A DNA stretch of 64,000 nucleotides from Phytophthora colocasiae (GCA_018806915.1 JAGKQI010000103.1:1984001-2048000), one strand, 5' to 3'; positions 42,065 through 52,567 are shown, numbered from the stretch's first letter. Translations and numbers: made by a program. Notes: generated by a model from the letters alone, not told the origin.

Positions 42065-44143
42065 TTACTCCTCGGTCTCCTTACCACCTTTCAGCCAGCA
42101 TGTGCCGTTGTCCAGATCTTTCCACGTGAAGGCTTTGCAACCTCCGGTTGCCTTGCAGACCGAACAACATTTGTCAGACGATTCTGCCGATAAGGTGACA
42201 CCGTGGGGTTCCTCAACGTTATCCTCAAGTGCAGGACAACTCGTTGCAGTTTTGAGAACTCCACTCCTGGTTTTGATGGTGCCTTTGCCGCTCTTCAGCC
42301 AACACATACCTCCGTCATAGTTTGTCCACGTAAACGCCATGCATCCGTTCGTGTTGGAGCAGATTGAGCAGCAATCGTCCGCAGAAGAGCTGGATGAAGC
42401 CCCAATATCACCACCCTCAAAGTCCACGCCGTTTTCCAGAGGTAAGCAAAATTCATCAGCATCACCACCACCACCAGATTTAATGTACTCTTTGGCTTGA
42501 TCTGCAGCCTCCCGACCGATGTACATGACAAAACCGTAAGGATTCACTGTGCTGTCCTTCATCGCGCTCGCGTCGGCCACAAAAACATTATCCAGCCCCA
42601 AAACACGCAACTTCTCGTCTGCACAACGTTCCATGTCGTTGGTATCGCTTGAAGCATAGCACGTGCCGCCGAAAAAGTACGAGATGTAGCTATCAGTGGA
42701 CGCCACGAAGTCAGCAATGGCGGCCGGATCCGAGCCGGTCTTGGAAACGAACGTTGCTCCGTTGGCTTCCATCATCTGAACCATTTTACTAACGTAAGAC
42801 TGCATTGCAGCCAGGTCACGACGAGTACCGAAGTAGGCGTCACCTTCATTGAAAGCCCGCCAGTCTCCGTTGAAGTCGAAGCCAGAGTGAGCTCGTGATT
42901 CAGGGTTGAGCACGTACATTGCTATTGTGAAGGCCGTCTGGTTCGTCGCATCACCTCCGAAACCATGGGTGTGCACGTTCGACTGGAATTCGTATGTGCG
43001 GCCTTGCACTTCATAGCTCTCGAAACTGATGAGCGTCGGTCCAGCACCAGCCCAAGGTCCTGTGCGATTGGCATTCATGTACTGATCGATGGCCTCTGGA
43101 GGCCGGTTGTCGAACACAAACGCCTTCATATTTGGGTGGGTAAACGTGATATACATGAGATTGGCGTCGAATAAGTTGCGTCCGACGTTTGGATTCGAAA
43201 CTCGGCCTGCTTCCTGGTCAACGCCAAGGAATCCGTCTTTTTCTTCGAGCAGATCCAGTTGCGAATTAGGACCAACGCCGGATTGAATCAATACTTTCGG
43301 CGTACCCAGAGCACCCGCGGCCAAGAGCACGACCCCACGTTCGCTGACAAACACCTGTGATCCTCCATTGAAAACCACTCCAGTTGCTTTCCCAGCGCCG
43401 TCTCGAACCAAGTAGTCGACTTTGGCATCCGTGACCAACTGAACACTATTTCGTGTACTCATGGGCGACCAAAACGCTGCAGCTGGGGAATCACGCTTGC
43501 CGTCCTTGATTGTGAAAGGTGCGTGGCCGAAGATTTTCTGCTTGTTATTTCGTGATGCTGGAGTGTTAAGCGTTCGTTCAGCATATCCGATGGACAGCAA
43601 ACCCTTGGAGACGATGGAGTAGCCTTCTTGAGAGTACCATTTCCTGTCGGGAGAAGGAACATCAGTGTGTCCATGCATCTTCTCGTTCTCGTCCATTTTG
43701 GCGTTCATCTGGGACGCCGGGAACGGCCATTGCGACTGGTTCGTGTAGACATCAGGCGGACGGAAGTAAGTCACTGAGCTGATGGACGAACAACCGCCCA
43801 CGGTCTTGCCGAGCCACATGTAGGCATCTGAGATCCAGTCGACACGGTACTGTTCATTCTCAGGGTTGTACATGATGAGGTCGTATTCTCCAGGAATATC
43901 GAACTTAATGAGTCCGCTGCCTTTAGCGTAGTCGGGAGCGTCAGTTCCTTCAGTTGCTGCCATGGACTTTGGACCGGCTTCGAAAATCAAAACGGACACG
44001 TTGGGGTCACGGGAAAGATACTCAGCAGCAACGAGTCCACCAGGGCCACTCCCCACCACAATGACGTCGTATATTTGAGCATTGGCGGCAAAGTTTGACG
44101 TACCAAAGGCAAGGAAGGAACTTGCGAGACCAAAAGCGCGCAT
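42065..44143 (-). CDS. Secreted GMC oxidoreductase with two C-terminal PAN/Apple domains
   Basis: 692 residues from the ATG at 44143 (an upstream in-frame Met at 44203 is possible, but the signal peptide MRAFGLASSFLAFGTSNFAANAQ fits the later one). FAD-binding site VVGSGPGGLVAAEYL then LIFEAG; GMC signature parts GKTVGGCSSIS and LLAAGALGTPKVLIQSG; C-terminal FAD/substrate part VFVADASAMKDSTVNPYGF. Next come a Gly/Asp linker and two Cys-rich PAN-type modules, each with CCSxC, GCxAFTW and CWLKxGK, which in oomycetes (for example CBEL) bind polysaccharide. It resembles the flavin domain of cellobiose dehydrogenase fused to carbohydrate-binding modules. The usual catalytic His seems replaced (SYFFGGTCYAS), so activity is uncertain. 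Single exon. Confidence 0.88.
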   Translation of the reverse strand: MRAFGLASSFLAFGTSNFAANAQIYDVIVVGSGPGGLVAAEYLSRDPNVSVLIFEAGPKSMAATEGTDAPDYAKGSGLIKFDIPGEYDLIMYNPENEQYRVDWISDAYMWLGKTVGGCSSISSVTYFRPPDVYTNQSQWPFPASQMNAKMDENEKMHGHTDVPSPDRKWYSQEGYSIVSKGLLSIGYAERTLNTPASRNNKQKIFGHAPFTIKDGKRDSPAAAFWSPMSTRNSVQLVTDAKVDYLVRDGAGKATGVVFNGGSQVFVSERGVVLLAAGALGTPKVLIQSGVGPNSQLDLLEEKDGFLGVDQEAGRVSNPNVGRNLFDANLMYITFTHPNMKAFVFDNRPPEAIDQYMNANRTGPWAGAGPTLISFESYEVQGRTYEFQSNVHTHGFGGDATNQTAFTIAMYVLNPESRAHSGFDFNGDWRAFNEGDAYFGTRRDLAAMQSYVSKMVQMMEANGATFVSKTGSDPAAIADFVASTDSYISYFFGGTCYASSDTNDMERCADEKLRVLGLDNVFVADASAMKDSTVNPYGFVMYIGREAADQAKEYIKSGGGGDADEFCLPLENGVDFEGGDIGASSSSSADDCCSICSNTNGCMAFTWTNYDGGMCWLKSGKGTIKTRSGVLKTATSCPALEDNVEEPHGVTLSAESSDKCCSVCKATGGCKAFTWKDLDNGTCWLKGGKETEE

Positions 44144-44642
44144 TAACGTTTTAAGTGATAACAGCGATATGGGCGGAATTGGAAGTGACATGAACCAAGC
44201 CAAGCGCTTGCGGCTTGATTATAGGAGTACGAGAGAGCTTGAGCAATATCCGATCCATTTGGTGTTTGCAACTGTTTGGAGATTTTCCGCGTTACGTGGT
44301 CGATTTTGTGGTTGAGTGAACCGGTGAACAAGTCAAACGTTATGGTAGACCGTCTACTAGACGTACTGAAGAAACGGCTGGAGTGGAAGCTTATCTAGCC
44401 ACAAATATTCACGTCTGACCCGCAACTACGTACCGGTAAGTAACTTGTTGCATGCCGTTCAGCATCTTATGAACAAAACTAAGGTTTTGTGAATGGATGC
44501 GGATACTTTATAATACACTGGCTTATGCCATGCTCTCTGGATCTAGCTAGCAACAAGTATCTGAATCCTGTTCCCCTCTTGCGCTTGGCACATACCCGCT
44601 GCCTCGGCGCATTTACTTTCTACAACAAAACTACTCCATCCA
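44144..44642. other. No gene recognised
   Basis: Upstream region of the oxidoreductase gene and 3' flank of the phosphatase gene. Confidence 0.5.
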
Positions 44643-45389
44643 TTACACCCTCGGCGACGAGGATAAATGGTTGAGGTTGTTAAGTGCCATTGCGTGGTAA
44701 GTCTTCGTCGCGTGGTCAAAGTCGATGACGTTGACACACGTGTTGTCCTGCTCAATCTCCGTCATATGCGTCAATTTGCCGTGCAGCATTTGCGCCAACA
44801 CGATCTTGTTGAAGCGGCCGTGCGTAACCATGAGAACCTGCTCCTTCGGCGGCGTATTGCTCACGACTTCCGTGATCTTCCGGACGCCTCGATTCACAAC
44901 ATCCGCCGGGCTTTCACCTCCGGGCCACGCAGCGTTGAACTCGCCGTGCTGCCACCGTTTGAACATGGTGTGAATCTGCTCTTCATGCACTTCCATCGGG
45001 TGACCTTCAAGTTGTCCAAAGTTCATCTCTTCCACCTCTTGGAACGGCTGCACCTCAATCTTCGGGTGGAGTTGTGCCACTGCATCTGCAGTCTGGAACG
45101 CACGTTTCAATCCGCTGCTGTAAATGGCCGTCAACGGGACGTCCTTCATGGCTTTTGCAAGACATTGGGCCTGGTCCAGTCCTGCCTCGTTCAACGGCAT
45201 ATTGACACCGCGTCCTTGCAGTTTACGTTGCCGGTTGAAGTCAGTTTGGCCGTGACGACATAGATACAGTCGGGAGCAGCCTTCAGCCACGGGCGGCAGT
45301 TGCTGAGCGACCGAGACGGCCTTGTTCTCGTCGTTCAGGAGGTCGAGCTGCAGCTGGAAGTCGGCGGAGTGCTGGCGGTGCGGCGGCAT
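44643..45389 (-). CDS. Histidine phosphatase / phosphoglycerate mutase-like (248 aa)
   Basis: ATG at 45389, single exon. The RHG motif LYLCRHGQTDFNRQRKLQG is at residues ~41-59, with NEAGLDQAQCLA after it, SSGLKRAFQTA, and the second catalytic His in VLMVTHGRFNKIV. These define the branch-1 histidine phosphatase fold (cofactor-dependent mutases, broad phosphatases). A ~40-residue extension precedes the fold. The pattern looks like a broad-specificity phosphatase rather than glycolytic PGAM, which is inference. No targeting signal seen. A TCACTTTCC initiator-like site lies just upstream of the ATG. Confidence 0.88.
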   Translation of the reverse strand: MPPHRQHSADFQLQLDLLNDENKAVSVAQQLPPVAEGCSRLYLCRHGQTDFNRQRKLQGRGVNMPLNEAGLDQAQCLAKAMKDVPLTAIYSSGLKRAFQTADAVAQLHPKIEVQPFQEVEEMNFGQLEGHPMEVHEEQIHTMFKRWQHGEFNAAWPGGESPADVVNRGVRKITEVVSNTPPKEQVLMVTHGRFNKIVLAQMLHGKLTHMTEIEQDNTCVNVIDFDHATKTYHAMALNNLNHLSSSPRV

Positions 45390-46029
45390 TTTCGACTGGA
45401 AAGTGACGAGTGCGAGACAGACGGTGGCTTAGTGCAGGCAGAGAAAGTGGAGGGGGTGTCGTGCACGCAGCGAATGTCTGAATAACCAAGGGACTTGGTT
45501 CCCAAGAACCAGTAGAGGACGTTGATTGCATCAGGCTCGAGGATGAACCTGCTGTTAGAGGCGGACGACGTATGTGACATGGTGCAGCCTTGCCAGGACG
45601 GATGTCATGTCAGGACGTTGAATAAGCACGTGTCTGTACCCAAGGACGTTAGCCAATGAGAGAGCATTACGACGGGATTGCAGCGAATGGAAAGTGGTTA
45701 CGACTTGAGTCTGAGGAGCGACTCCCGATTATCCGACCTCAGGATCCGAGCACAATTGAACGACCACAAGAATTTTGGAGCACGACGGAAGATCGCAACG
45801 TATAATGCGCAAGACCTTTTGCCGTTCTCGCCGAGTTAGTCGTCCCGAGACTGCGGAGATGTGGACACGACGATAATGAAATGCCGCGTTGCTGACGTGT
45901 TTTGCGAAGGTGGTAATTGGCACAGAATTGGGCGTTTGTCAGGAACGTTTTTGCAAAGTAAACCTTTCCAGTTAGCAAAGATACAATGTCAACTGCCAGA
46001 AAATGCAAAATACTACAAGTTCATTACAT
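45390..46029. other. No gene recognised
   Basis: Only short ORFs without domains on either strand; intergenic between two minus-strand genes. Confidence 0.5.
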
Positions 46030-46680
46030 CTACAACGTCATTATGGACGAATTGCTGTGGGATAGCATACTCCCGCCTGCCTGCTTGGCTTTGCGCCGCT
46101 TCTTGGCGAACACGATCCCAACGAACGCGAGGATGCAGCAGGCCGCACCGACAACGACGTTCAACGCTGCATTGGGCGCCTTCTCTACTACAACTTCAAC
46201 ATCGGAATCTGTGTGTGAGTCCTTCGTTGAAGCAGAGAGGGCCATCTTGTTGCCCGAGAGCGTTGCCACTGGCGTAGGCGTCGGTGTTTTATCATCGAGG
46301 ACTGTTGACGAGGTGCTGTCATTGTTGGCGACTGGAAACAGGCACTCCCAATGTCCTAGAGCGCTGATCACACACTGGGCATCAACTGGTGCAACACATC
46401 CAGTGGCAAAGCTCCGAGATGTCTGGACACAATGGCCGATAGCAGCGTCCCCTTTGGAAGGACAAGCACCCTGGATTGGTTTACCACAAACTGGTCCGTC
46501 GATACAATACGTCGCATCGCCCTTGACACTGATGACAGAGCACGACACTTTGTCGTTTTCATCCCCTTCGTCTGCAAAAGTGATAAGCCTGCGAAGACTT
46601 GGAATTGTGGGCATGTTGAAGCAGAAAACGCCAATTGCTAACTTGACTGCAAGTGTTGAAATGACACTTTCGCGATGCAT
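46030..46680 (-). CDS. Cys-rich type I membrane protein (216 aa)
   Basis: From the ATG at 46680 (the frame is open further upstream, but the preceding 61 codons do not look like protein) the product has a hydrophobic N-terminus (VISTLAVKLAIGVFCFNMP) that can serve as signal peptide. It is followed by a Cys-rich domain of ~75 residues with about eight Cys (CSVISVKGDATYCIDGPVCG, CVAPVDAQCVISALGHWECL), a Ser/Thr/Asp stalk, one membrane helix (AALNVVVGAACCILAFVGIV) and a basic tail (KKRRKAK). Similar Cys-rich modules occur in oomycete surface proteins; I cannot assign a ligand. Likely at the cell surface. Confidence 0.65.
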   Translation of the reverse strand: MHRESVISTLAVKLAIGVFCFNMPTIPSLRRLITFADEGDENDKVSCSVISVKGDATYCIDGPVCGKPIQGACPSKGDAAIGHCVQTSRSFATGCVAPVDAQCVISALGHWECLFPVANNDSTSSTVLDDKTPTPTPVATLSGNKMALSASTKDSHTDSDVEVVVEKAPNAALNVVVGAACCILAFVGIVFAKKRRKAKQAGGSMLSHSNSSIMTL

Positions 46681-46869
46681 TTTTGCATTCAAGTTATAGT
46701 TTACAAAAGTCACTCTCTTCCACCTTACTACCCCGGATAAGAATCTCCAAGTTGTCGTTGTCGTTGGCAATCTACGTCTCAGCCACATAACGTGGCAAAT
46801 AAGGTTTGCACAAGGTTTTGCGGTACAAACTATACCAAATCGACAAAACCGCGCGAAAACCACTGACTC

Positions 46870-47945
46870 ATGGCAGACAAGTTCGATGCGAATGAGTTCG
46901 ATGCGACGCTGAGCTTCATGGACAAATACACAGCCGAAAGCTTCGACTCGATTGGTATACCGGTGCTCTCTTCAAGTCCAGCCCCAGTATCGGCGTCTAC
47001 ATTGCTCTTTAATCTCAGTTGCAGAGACCTCGGGGCTAGTGCCATTGGTAATTGCAAGTCAAAGAGACTTTGCTGCACAGAAATCTCAGGTACCAGCTAA
47101 AAAGAAGAAGCCACGGAAACCACAAGCCAATCCGAACCGAGTTCGAAACGAGCTACGATTCGAACTCGCGTTTCTCCGAGAGAAATCGGTCCAGTTGGAA
47201 CAGGAGTTAAAATATCTGAAGCAAGGAGTTCCTTTGTGTGCAAAACCTTCGACAGTGCTGATTATTCCACATGGAGGATCGACACTTGAACTGGAGGCGT
47301 GGAAAGGGATCGCCGCTCGTGGAGAAGCAACGGAAAATCGCCAGCGAATGTACTGCAAAAGCGAGTGAGTAAAACGTCAATAATGGTGCTAGGAATCGGA
47401 GGGTTTGCTGACCTGTTATATGTTTCAGGTAGCTGAATATGCCCATATTAAAGACCCGACCGCAGAAGAATGCCGGATGAGTCGTGTTTTGGATTTCCAC
47501 AGTGATATGAGCGAATTTCGCGAGTTGTTTCAGCATCTTGAAGATGCATACGATGAAGTGGACACTGTGTTAGCTGCTAATGGCCTCGCGACGATGGATA
47601 TCCCCACAAATGATGTCCACTTCTCGCAGCTTTAATCAGTTGGCAACATTCGCTGCTACCAGGAGAAGATCGAAAACTCACTTGTGGATCAAACACTATC
47701 CGTGGGTGACAGCGAAGTGGTCACACCATCGTGTGGTCACCGAAATCTCCATACAAACATCAAGTATACGTCTTGGCAGTTCCAGATTTGCATTGCGGGC
47801 CACACCAGAGCCCTCCAACCTGCAATGCAAATCTGGAACTGCCCAGACGTATACTTGATGTTTGTATGGAGATTTCGGTGACCACACGATGGTGTGACCA
47901 CTTCGCTGTCACCCACGGATACAAGGCAACGAAAGAAGTGCTTAA
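46870..47945 (+). pseudogene. M96-type mating-specific family, copy A, decayed
   Basis: Starts at the ATG at 46870 (MADKFDANEFDATLSFMDKY, like copies B and C). The frame shifts at about 47040; the basic/leucine-zipper part continues in another frame (NPNRVRNELRFELAFLREK). An internal deletion removes part of the coiled region after WKGIAAR. A GT-AG intron remains at about 47369-47429. The next exon (YAHIKDPTAEE to NDVHFSQL) ends at 47633, because most of the C-terminal domain is deleted; only VGNIRCYQEKIENSLVDQTL is left. A 221-bp foldback element is inserted in this last bit. Removing it gives a short in-frame end with TAA at 47943-47945. Confidence 0.8.
47699..47919. mobile_element. 221-bp foldback MITE with TA target duplication
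   Basis: Two 98-bp arms (47699-47796 and 47822-47919), almost perfect inverse copies (one mismatch seen), enclose a 25-bp centre. Ends read TCCGTGGGTGACAGC and its inverse. TA flanks both ends (47697-47698, 47920-47921), as with Tc1/mariner/pogo-type elements. It codes for nothing; ORFs read through it are artefacts of the arms. Its near-perfect arms suggest a recent insertion. Confidence 0.92.
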
Positions 47946-48027
47946 GCTTAAGAGTGCTTTTAATGACAATTTTTGTTTTAACGTTTAAATCGATAACATT
48001 TCGGCAGTTATACATTCGGAACTGAGG

Positions 48028-49560
48028 ATGTCCTTCCTGGACGATGAAGACGACATGCACGCCTTTGAGGCTACACTTAACTTCGTGGAGGAGTACGTGA
48101 CCGATTCGTTGAATCCCCCAGAGCTCCCTACACTCGTAGACAGCTCAGACGCATCGAGTTCATTGGCATTTCGATTGTCCGATGCTCTCCCTTCGGAAGT
48201 CTTGGCAAATAACGCCTCTACCACCTCTTTAACCATGCCGTTGGCCATGGCGGAGCAGCTTTTAAACCCAACAGGAACAGATTTTCACATCGAAACGTCA
48301 CCAGAACCGAAGATTAAACCGGTTAAACAGCGCAAGACGAATCGAAAACCTCAAGCGAATCCGAATCGCGTTCGAAATGAGCTCCGATTCGAATTGGCTT
48401 ATCTCCGTGAAAAAGTGGCTCAATTAGAGCAGGAATTGAGCAATTTGCAGCTTAAACCACGAGTGAGAATGTTGTGTGATGAATCAAATTCTCAACTGTC
48501 CAGTTCGCCACAAGTCGTTTGTGCTTGGAAAGGAGTTGCTGGACGTCAAAGACAAAGAAGAGAAGATGCTGAGCGGGAGAATACGAGATTGCGGATCATT
48601 GTGGATCGTCAACGGAAGGTGGCGGCGGATTTAAGCCAGTTGCTAAGAAAAAGAGTACGTCAAATGGCTCGAATTGGAATGTTTAAACTAGATCTAACTG
48701 CCTTTTTGTGTTGTAGATGGCGGAATGCACTCACGTGAGTGATCCGTACGCCTCAGAGCGTCGGTTGTGTCGAGTGATTGATTTCCATGGAGATATTGGA
48801 GAGTTTCAGGAATTGTTTCAGCATTTAGAAGACGCGTATCATGAAGTGGACGACGTTCTTGAATCGAATGGACTTGCTACGATGGACATTCCAACTCGTG
48901 ATGTTCATATCCGTGAAGGTGTCGGAGGGAAATATCTCGAGTTTTACGCAAACAAAGCGATGCCATTCCCTCTTCGACTGACTTCCGAAGCTGCTTGGGA
49001 CCATTTCAAAGGAGTGGAAAAACACTGGGGGAATGGCGGATTATACGAGAAGGCAACAAAGGTAAGAAAACTGCTGAAATCCATGCAAAACTTTTGTGTT
49101 CTAAATTGTTATCCATGATCAGAATCTGGAACAGCCTTATACAGTCCTTGAAGACTTCACAAAGGAAATGTTCTCGAACAATTCCAAAGCGGACATGCAG
49201 TTAAAGCAGATCGTGCGGTGATACGTGGAAAACGATCGTGATATCATTGTGTTTGTGTCCCGAGTGACCCCCATTGAGATCAAGAACAAGGCGATCGCTG
49301 GTCTCACCTACCACCTCCGAGGTTACGTCGTAACCAAGCGCTCTCCAGTGTCTACGCCTGGTCACGATCTCTCTCTGTTGCAGTTCTGTTCTCGGATCTC
49401 CATCGACAAGGAGCCTGGGGTCTCCTATGACCACAATCACGTTCGAGCTTTGACCAGATTCCTTATTGGCAACACTGTTGGCAACATTCGTTGCTACCAG
49501 GAGCGCATCGAGAATTCTTTGGTGGATAAAACACTGACACAACAGCTTCAACGAGTTTAG
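48028..49560 (+). pseudogene. M96-type mating-specific family, copy B, one premature stop
   Basis: Exons 48028-48654, 48717-49061 and 49123-49560 join in frame to 470 codons. The N-terminus is acidic; then comes a bZIP-like part (NPNRVRNELRFELAYLREK, leucine-spaced helix) with a second helix (WKGVAGRQRQRREDAEREN), and a large C-terminal domain (DFHGDIGEFQELFQHLEDAY to ENSLVDKTLTQQLQRV) related to START-like folds in this family, which is an inference. One in-frame TGA at 49219-49221 stands where copy C has CGA-type Arg (IVRRYVE). A single C-to-T change at a CpG explains it. All splice sites are good. Product would be cut to 356 residues. Tail-to-tail with copy C, 60 bp apart. Confidence 0.85.
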
Positions 49561-49620
49561 ACACCATTTCAACAAAAGAATGAACAAATTGTGTTAAGCA
49601 AAAGTAAAAACTGAGCCTGT

Positions 49621-51112
49621 CTAGTTCTCTAATTGGCGCTTCAAAGCTTGATCTACCAGAGCATTTTCAATGCGCTCCTGGTAGCATCTCATGTTGCCTG
49701 CAGTATTCCCGATCAAGAACCTGGTCAAAGCTCGAACGTGAACAGGGTCGTACACCACGCCTGGCTCCTTGTCGATGGAAATCCGCGAGCAAAACTGCAG
49801 TAGAGAGAGTTCGTGGTCTGCAGTTGAAGCTGGAGCTCGCTTGGCGATGACGTAGCTACGGAGATGGTAGGTCAACCCAGCGATGGCCTTGTGTTTAATC
49901 TCGATAGGTTTTCCTCGGCAGACGAACATGATGACGTCTCGACTTGGCTCAACATAGCGGCGTACGATCTGTTTCATCTGCATATCTGCACGGGAGCTAT
50001 TGGAGTAGACTTCTTTCGTAAAGTCCTCGATGATCGTGAAAGGCTGGTCCAAGTTCTAAAGTCCAACAGAAGTTAGAGATTCATTTGGATAAAATCCTTC
50101 GTGCAACAAAACAACTTACCATCGCTGCTTTCTCGTACAATTCCCCATTGCCACAATGTTTGTCGATTCCCTTGAAATGATCCCATGCAGCTTCCGTCGT
50201 ATCACTTAGTGTGAACGGCAGGACTTTATTCGCAAAGAACTCGACGTATTTCCCTCCAACTCTTTCGCGGATGTGGACGTCTTCAGTGGGAATATCCATC
50301 GTGGCTAGTCCAGTCTCCTGTAGAACAGCATCCAAGTCGTGATACGCGTCTTCGAGGATCGGAAATAGTTCCTGGAACTCTGCCAAGTCTCCGTGGTAGT
50401 CCAACACCCGTGTGAATCGATTCTCCTTGACACTTGGGTCTTGCGCTTCGGCACATTCCGCCATTCTTTTCCGCAGTAACTTGGTCAGATCAATCGCTAC
50501 TTTCCGTTGATGTTCCACATTCATTCTCAGTCGTGCATTCTCCCTCTCCGAGTCTTCACGTCGTCTTAACTGTCGATCAGCTACTCCTTTCCAAGCACAA
50601 AGCACTTGAGACGATGGCCGGGAACGTCTCCCATTCGCTCGAGTAGCTAATGTTGTCGACTCTCCATCGTCTTCTGGAGGTTGTAAAGCTTGCAATTCCT
50701 GTTGCAATTGCGTCACCTTCTCCCGAAGAAATGCCAACTCGAACCGGAGCTCGTTACGTGCTCGGTTTGGGTTTGTTTGTGGTTTTCTTTTTCTAGTCGA
50801 TTTCCGAGGTTTCGAGGCTTGCGAAGGTGCTGGAACCGCTTTAGACACTCCCATTGAAAACTCCGTCGACGTATTGGCTGGTGTCATGGCCGACGTGTCA
50901 ATAGTGGCAACGAGGGAGTTCGAAGAAGACGACGGTACGATATCCGGCGGCATTTGGTCTTCGAGACGGAAGGAGAAAGAATTGGACACATCCGACGTGA
51001 CCGAGATACCGGGAAGGTCGGTGGAAGCGAAGGCATCACTGGTGTATTCCTCCACGAAGCTCAACGTGGCCTCAAAGGCTCGCATGTCGTCTTCACCCCC
51101 TACCAGCTCCAT
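49621..51112 (-). CDS. M96-type mating-specific family protein, copy C (475 aa)
   Basis: Intact: exon 51112-50120, intron of 64 nt, exon 50055-49621; 476 codons. The start ATG at 51112 (MELVGGEDDMRAFEATLSF) matches copy B; the upstream frame is not used. Domains: acidic N-terminus, basic region KPRKSTRKRKPQTNPNRARN, leucine-spaced coiled coil (ELAFLREKVTQLQQELQAL), second helix (WKGVADRQLRRREDSEREN), then the conserved C-terminal domain from about residue 245. The intron that copies A, B, D and E have between the coiled coil and this domain is missing here, with the coding sequence joined exactly. M96 genes of Phytophthora are expressed in sexual development. A nuclear regulatory role is suggested by the bZIP-like part but not shown. 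Confidence 0.85.
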
Positions 51113-51684
51113 TTCCAGTCGTTTTCTGGCACAGAATGGGGTGACCACTTGCAGATGAATTGTGGTTGTGGTTTTCTCTTGCACAGCACATCGACCAAGC
51201 ACCGGCCGGAGAACGTAGCCGGAACGTTAAATGTAGACGGAGGCTTGAAGAAAAGACGAGAATGTTATTGTTAAGGTTTTAGACGAGATAAGAAGGTTGG
51301 AGGAATTTGAGATTGAGATGTTTAGAGAAAGAAAGAGTGAGTGAGTGTTTTCTTATCGTAAATGGAGATGTATGGAGTCAACTTGCCATTTGAGCAAAAG
51401 TTGCCAAGAGAAACAGCTATGACTGACCTATGCCAAGCTCCTTTGTGTTTTACAGTTTTAATGTGAGAGTAGATTAATACAAGACAGAGAAGTAAAGTTT
51501 GGTATTTGCTTTGGGCATCACGAGTTCAGCTCGACAGTCACAAACTTGGAAACGTGCTTCGAAGTATTTGACTAGTAGATTTTTAATACTTTAAGTACAG
51601 TTTTCGGTGAAGAATTGCCGACCTTGACAGATCTTTACAGGTAAGGATGCTCCGACAAATCTTGGCATCTCACCTCCTTGTGAG
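51113..51684. other. No gene recognised
   Basis: Upstream region of M96 copy C and 3' flank of copy D. Contains a purine-rich run (51285-51355) and no ORF of interest. Confidence 0.5.
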
Positions 51685-52037
51685 CTATTGCTGCATTAAC
51701 TGTCCTCTCAATGCTCGGTCGACAAGAGCGTTCTCAATGCGTGTTAAGTGGCATCGAAATTCCCTCCAATATTGCCAATCCAGAACTTCGCTACTGAGCG
51801 CAAGTATTTCGCGTCAAAAGTGGTGCCAGAATTGCACTCAATTGAGATGCGCGTACAAAGTTGCAGTAGGGAGCCAGGAACGGAATCCGCTGTGCGTTTC
51901 GTTAAAACGTACTCTCGCACGTGATAAGTGATCCCTTCCACCGCCTCGTGCTTGATCTCGATGGGGGTCATACTCGACGCGAACAGGATCATATCTTTAT
52001 CTGGCTCCACACAGCGTCGGACGAGTTGCTTTGACTG
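51685..52037 (-). pseudogene. M96 copy D, C-terminal part (downstream of Copia)
   Basis: Minus-strand sequence starting SKQLVRRCVEPDKDMILF directly at the Copia insertion point, through ITYHVREYVLTKR to WIGNIGGN. A one-base change at about 51762 then shifts the frame; the conserved end ENALVDRALRGQLMQQ follows in the next frame to the TAG at 51685-51687. The last five bases, GACTG (52033-52037), are the Copia target duplication. Confidence 0.85.
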
Positions 52038-52316
52038 TGTTGCGGGGAACTTGGGCGCAGCTTGAAGGAAGTAGGGTAGAAGAGAGAAAAAGAAGAAGTA
52101 AGATTAATGTTTAAGAAAGTAGATAGCTACTTACTAGAAAATAGTATGCGGCATTCAGAAACGTAGTCTAGAATTGCCGCTACCATTCATCGTACTGATG
52201 TCACAGACATTTTAGTACATTATTTATTAGAGTCAAAAGTACCGTGTCTCTTCGTTATTAGTTTATAGAAGACACGGTGTAGAGGTGGTCCCTGTGAACG
52301 AGCCCTAACCTCAACA
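52038..52316 (-). repeat. Copia 3' LTR (279 bp)
   Basis: Identical to 58812-59090. Flanked on the outside by GACTG. Confidence 0.95.
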
Positions 52317-52326
52317 GCCTCCCTGG
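52317..52326 (-). other. Copia polypurine tract
   Basis: On the minus strand the ten bases before the 3' LTR read CCAGGGAGGC, a short purine run in the position expected for plus-strand priming. Confidence 0.5.
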
Positions 52327-52488
52327 ATCGACATCAGGGAACATCATTGGATAATAAAATATACGTGTTTTGATTGGTCTGTTAAAACCCTTTTAAAAGT
52401 GTTCAGTCAATCCACAAAATGGCTACACGAAATCAAGTATTTTTCGTTTTTGAAGCTCCTAGAGGCCCTACGGCCAAACGGAGACCGG

Positions 52489-52567
52489 ATTTGGACTCTT
52501 CTCGCCAGGGCGGTTTTCTGGCGAGGTGGAGTCCAAATCACCATTCGGCCACCTGGGCATCAGGTGG
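52489..52567. repeat. Two hairpins in the Copia 3' region
   Basis: Hairpin one, 52489-52538: ATTTGGACTC and CTCGCCAG pair with CTGGCGAG and GAGTCCAAAT. Hairpin two, 52549-52567: CCACCTG and CAGGTGG with a 5-nt loop. Confidence 0.75.

Noticed and set aside
42295..42531. Short minus-strand ORF within the oxidoreductase gene
   Set aside because: Out-of-frame shadow of the PAN-module part.
47684..48060. Several ORFs on both strands around the MITE
   Set aside because: They read through the inverted arms and mirror each other; artefacts of the foldback structure.
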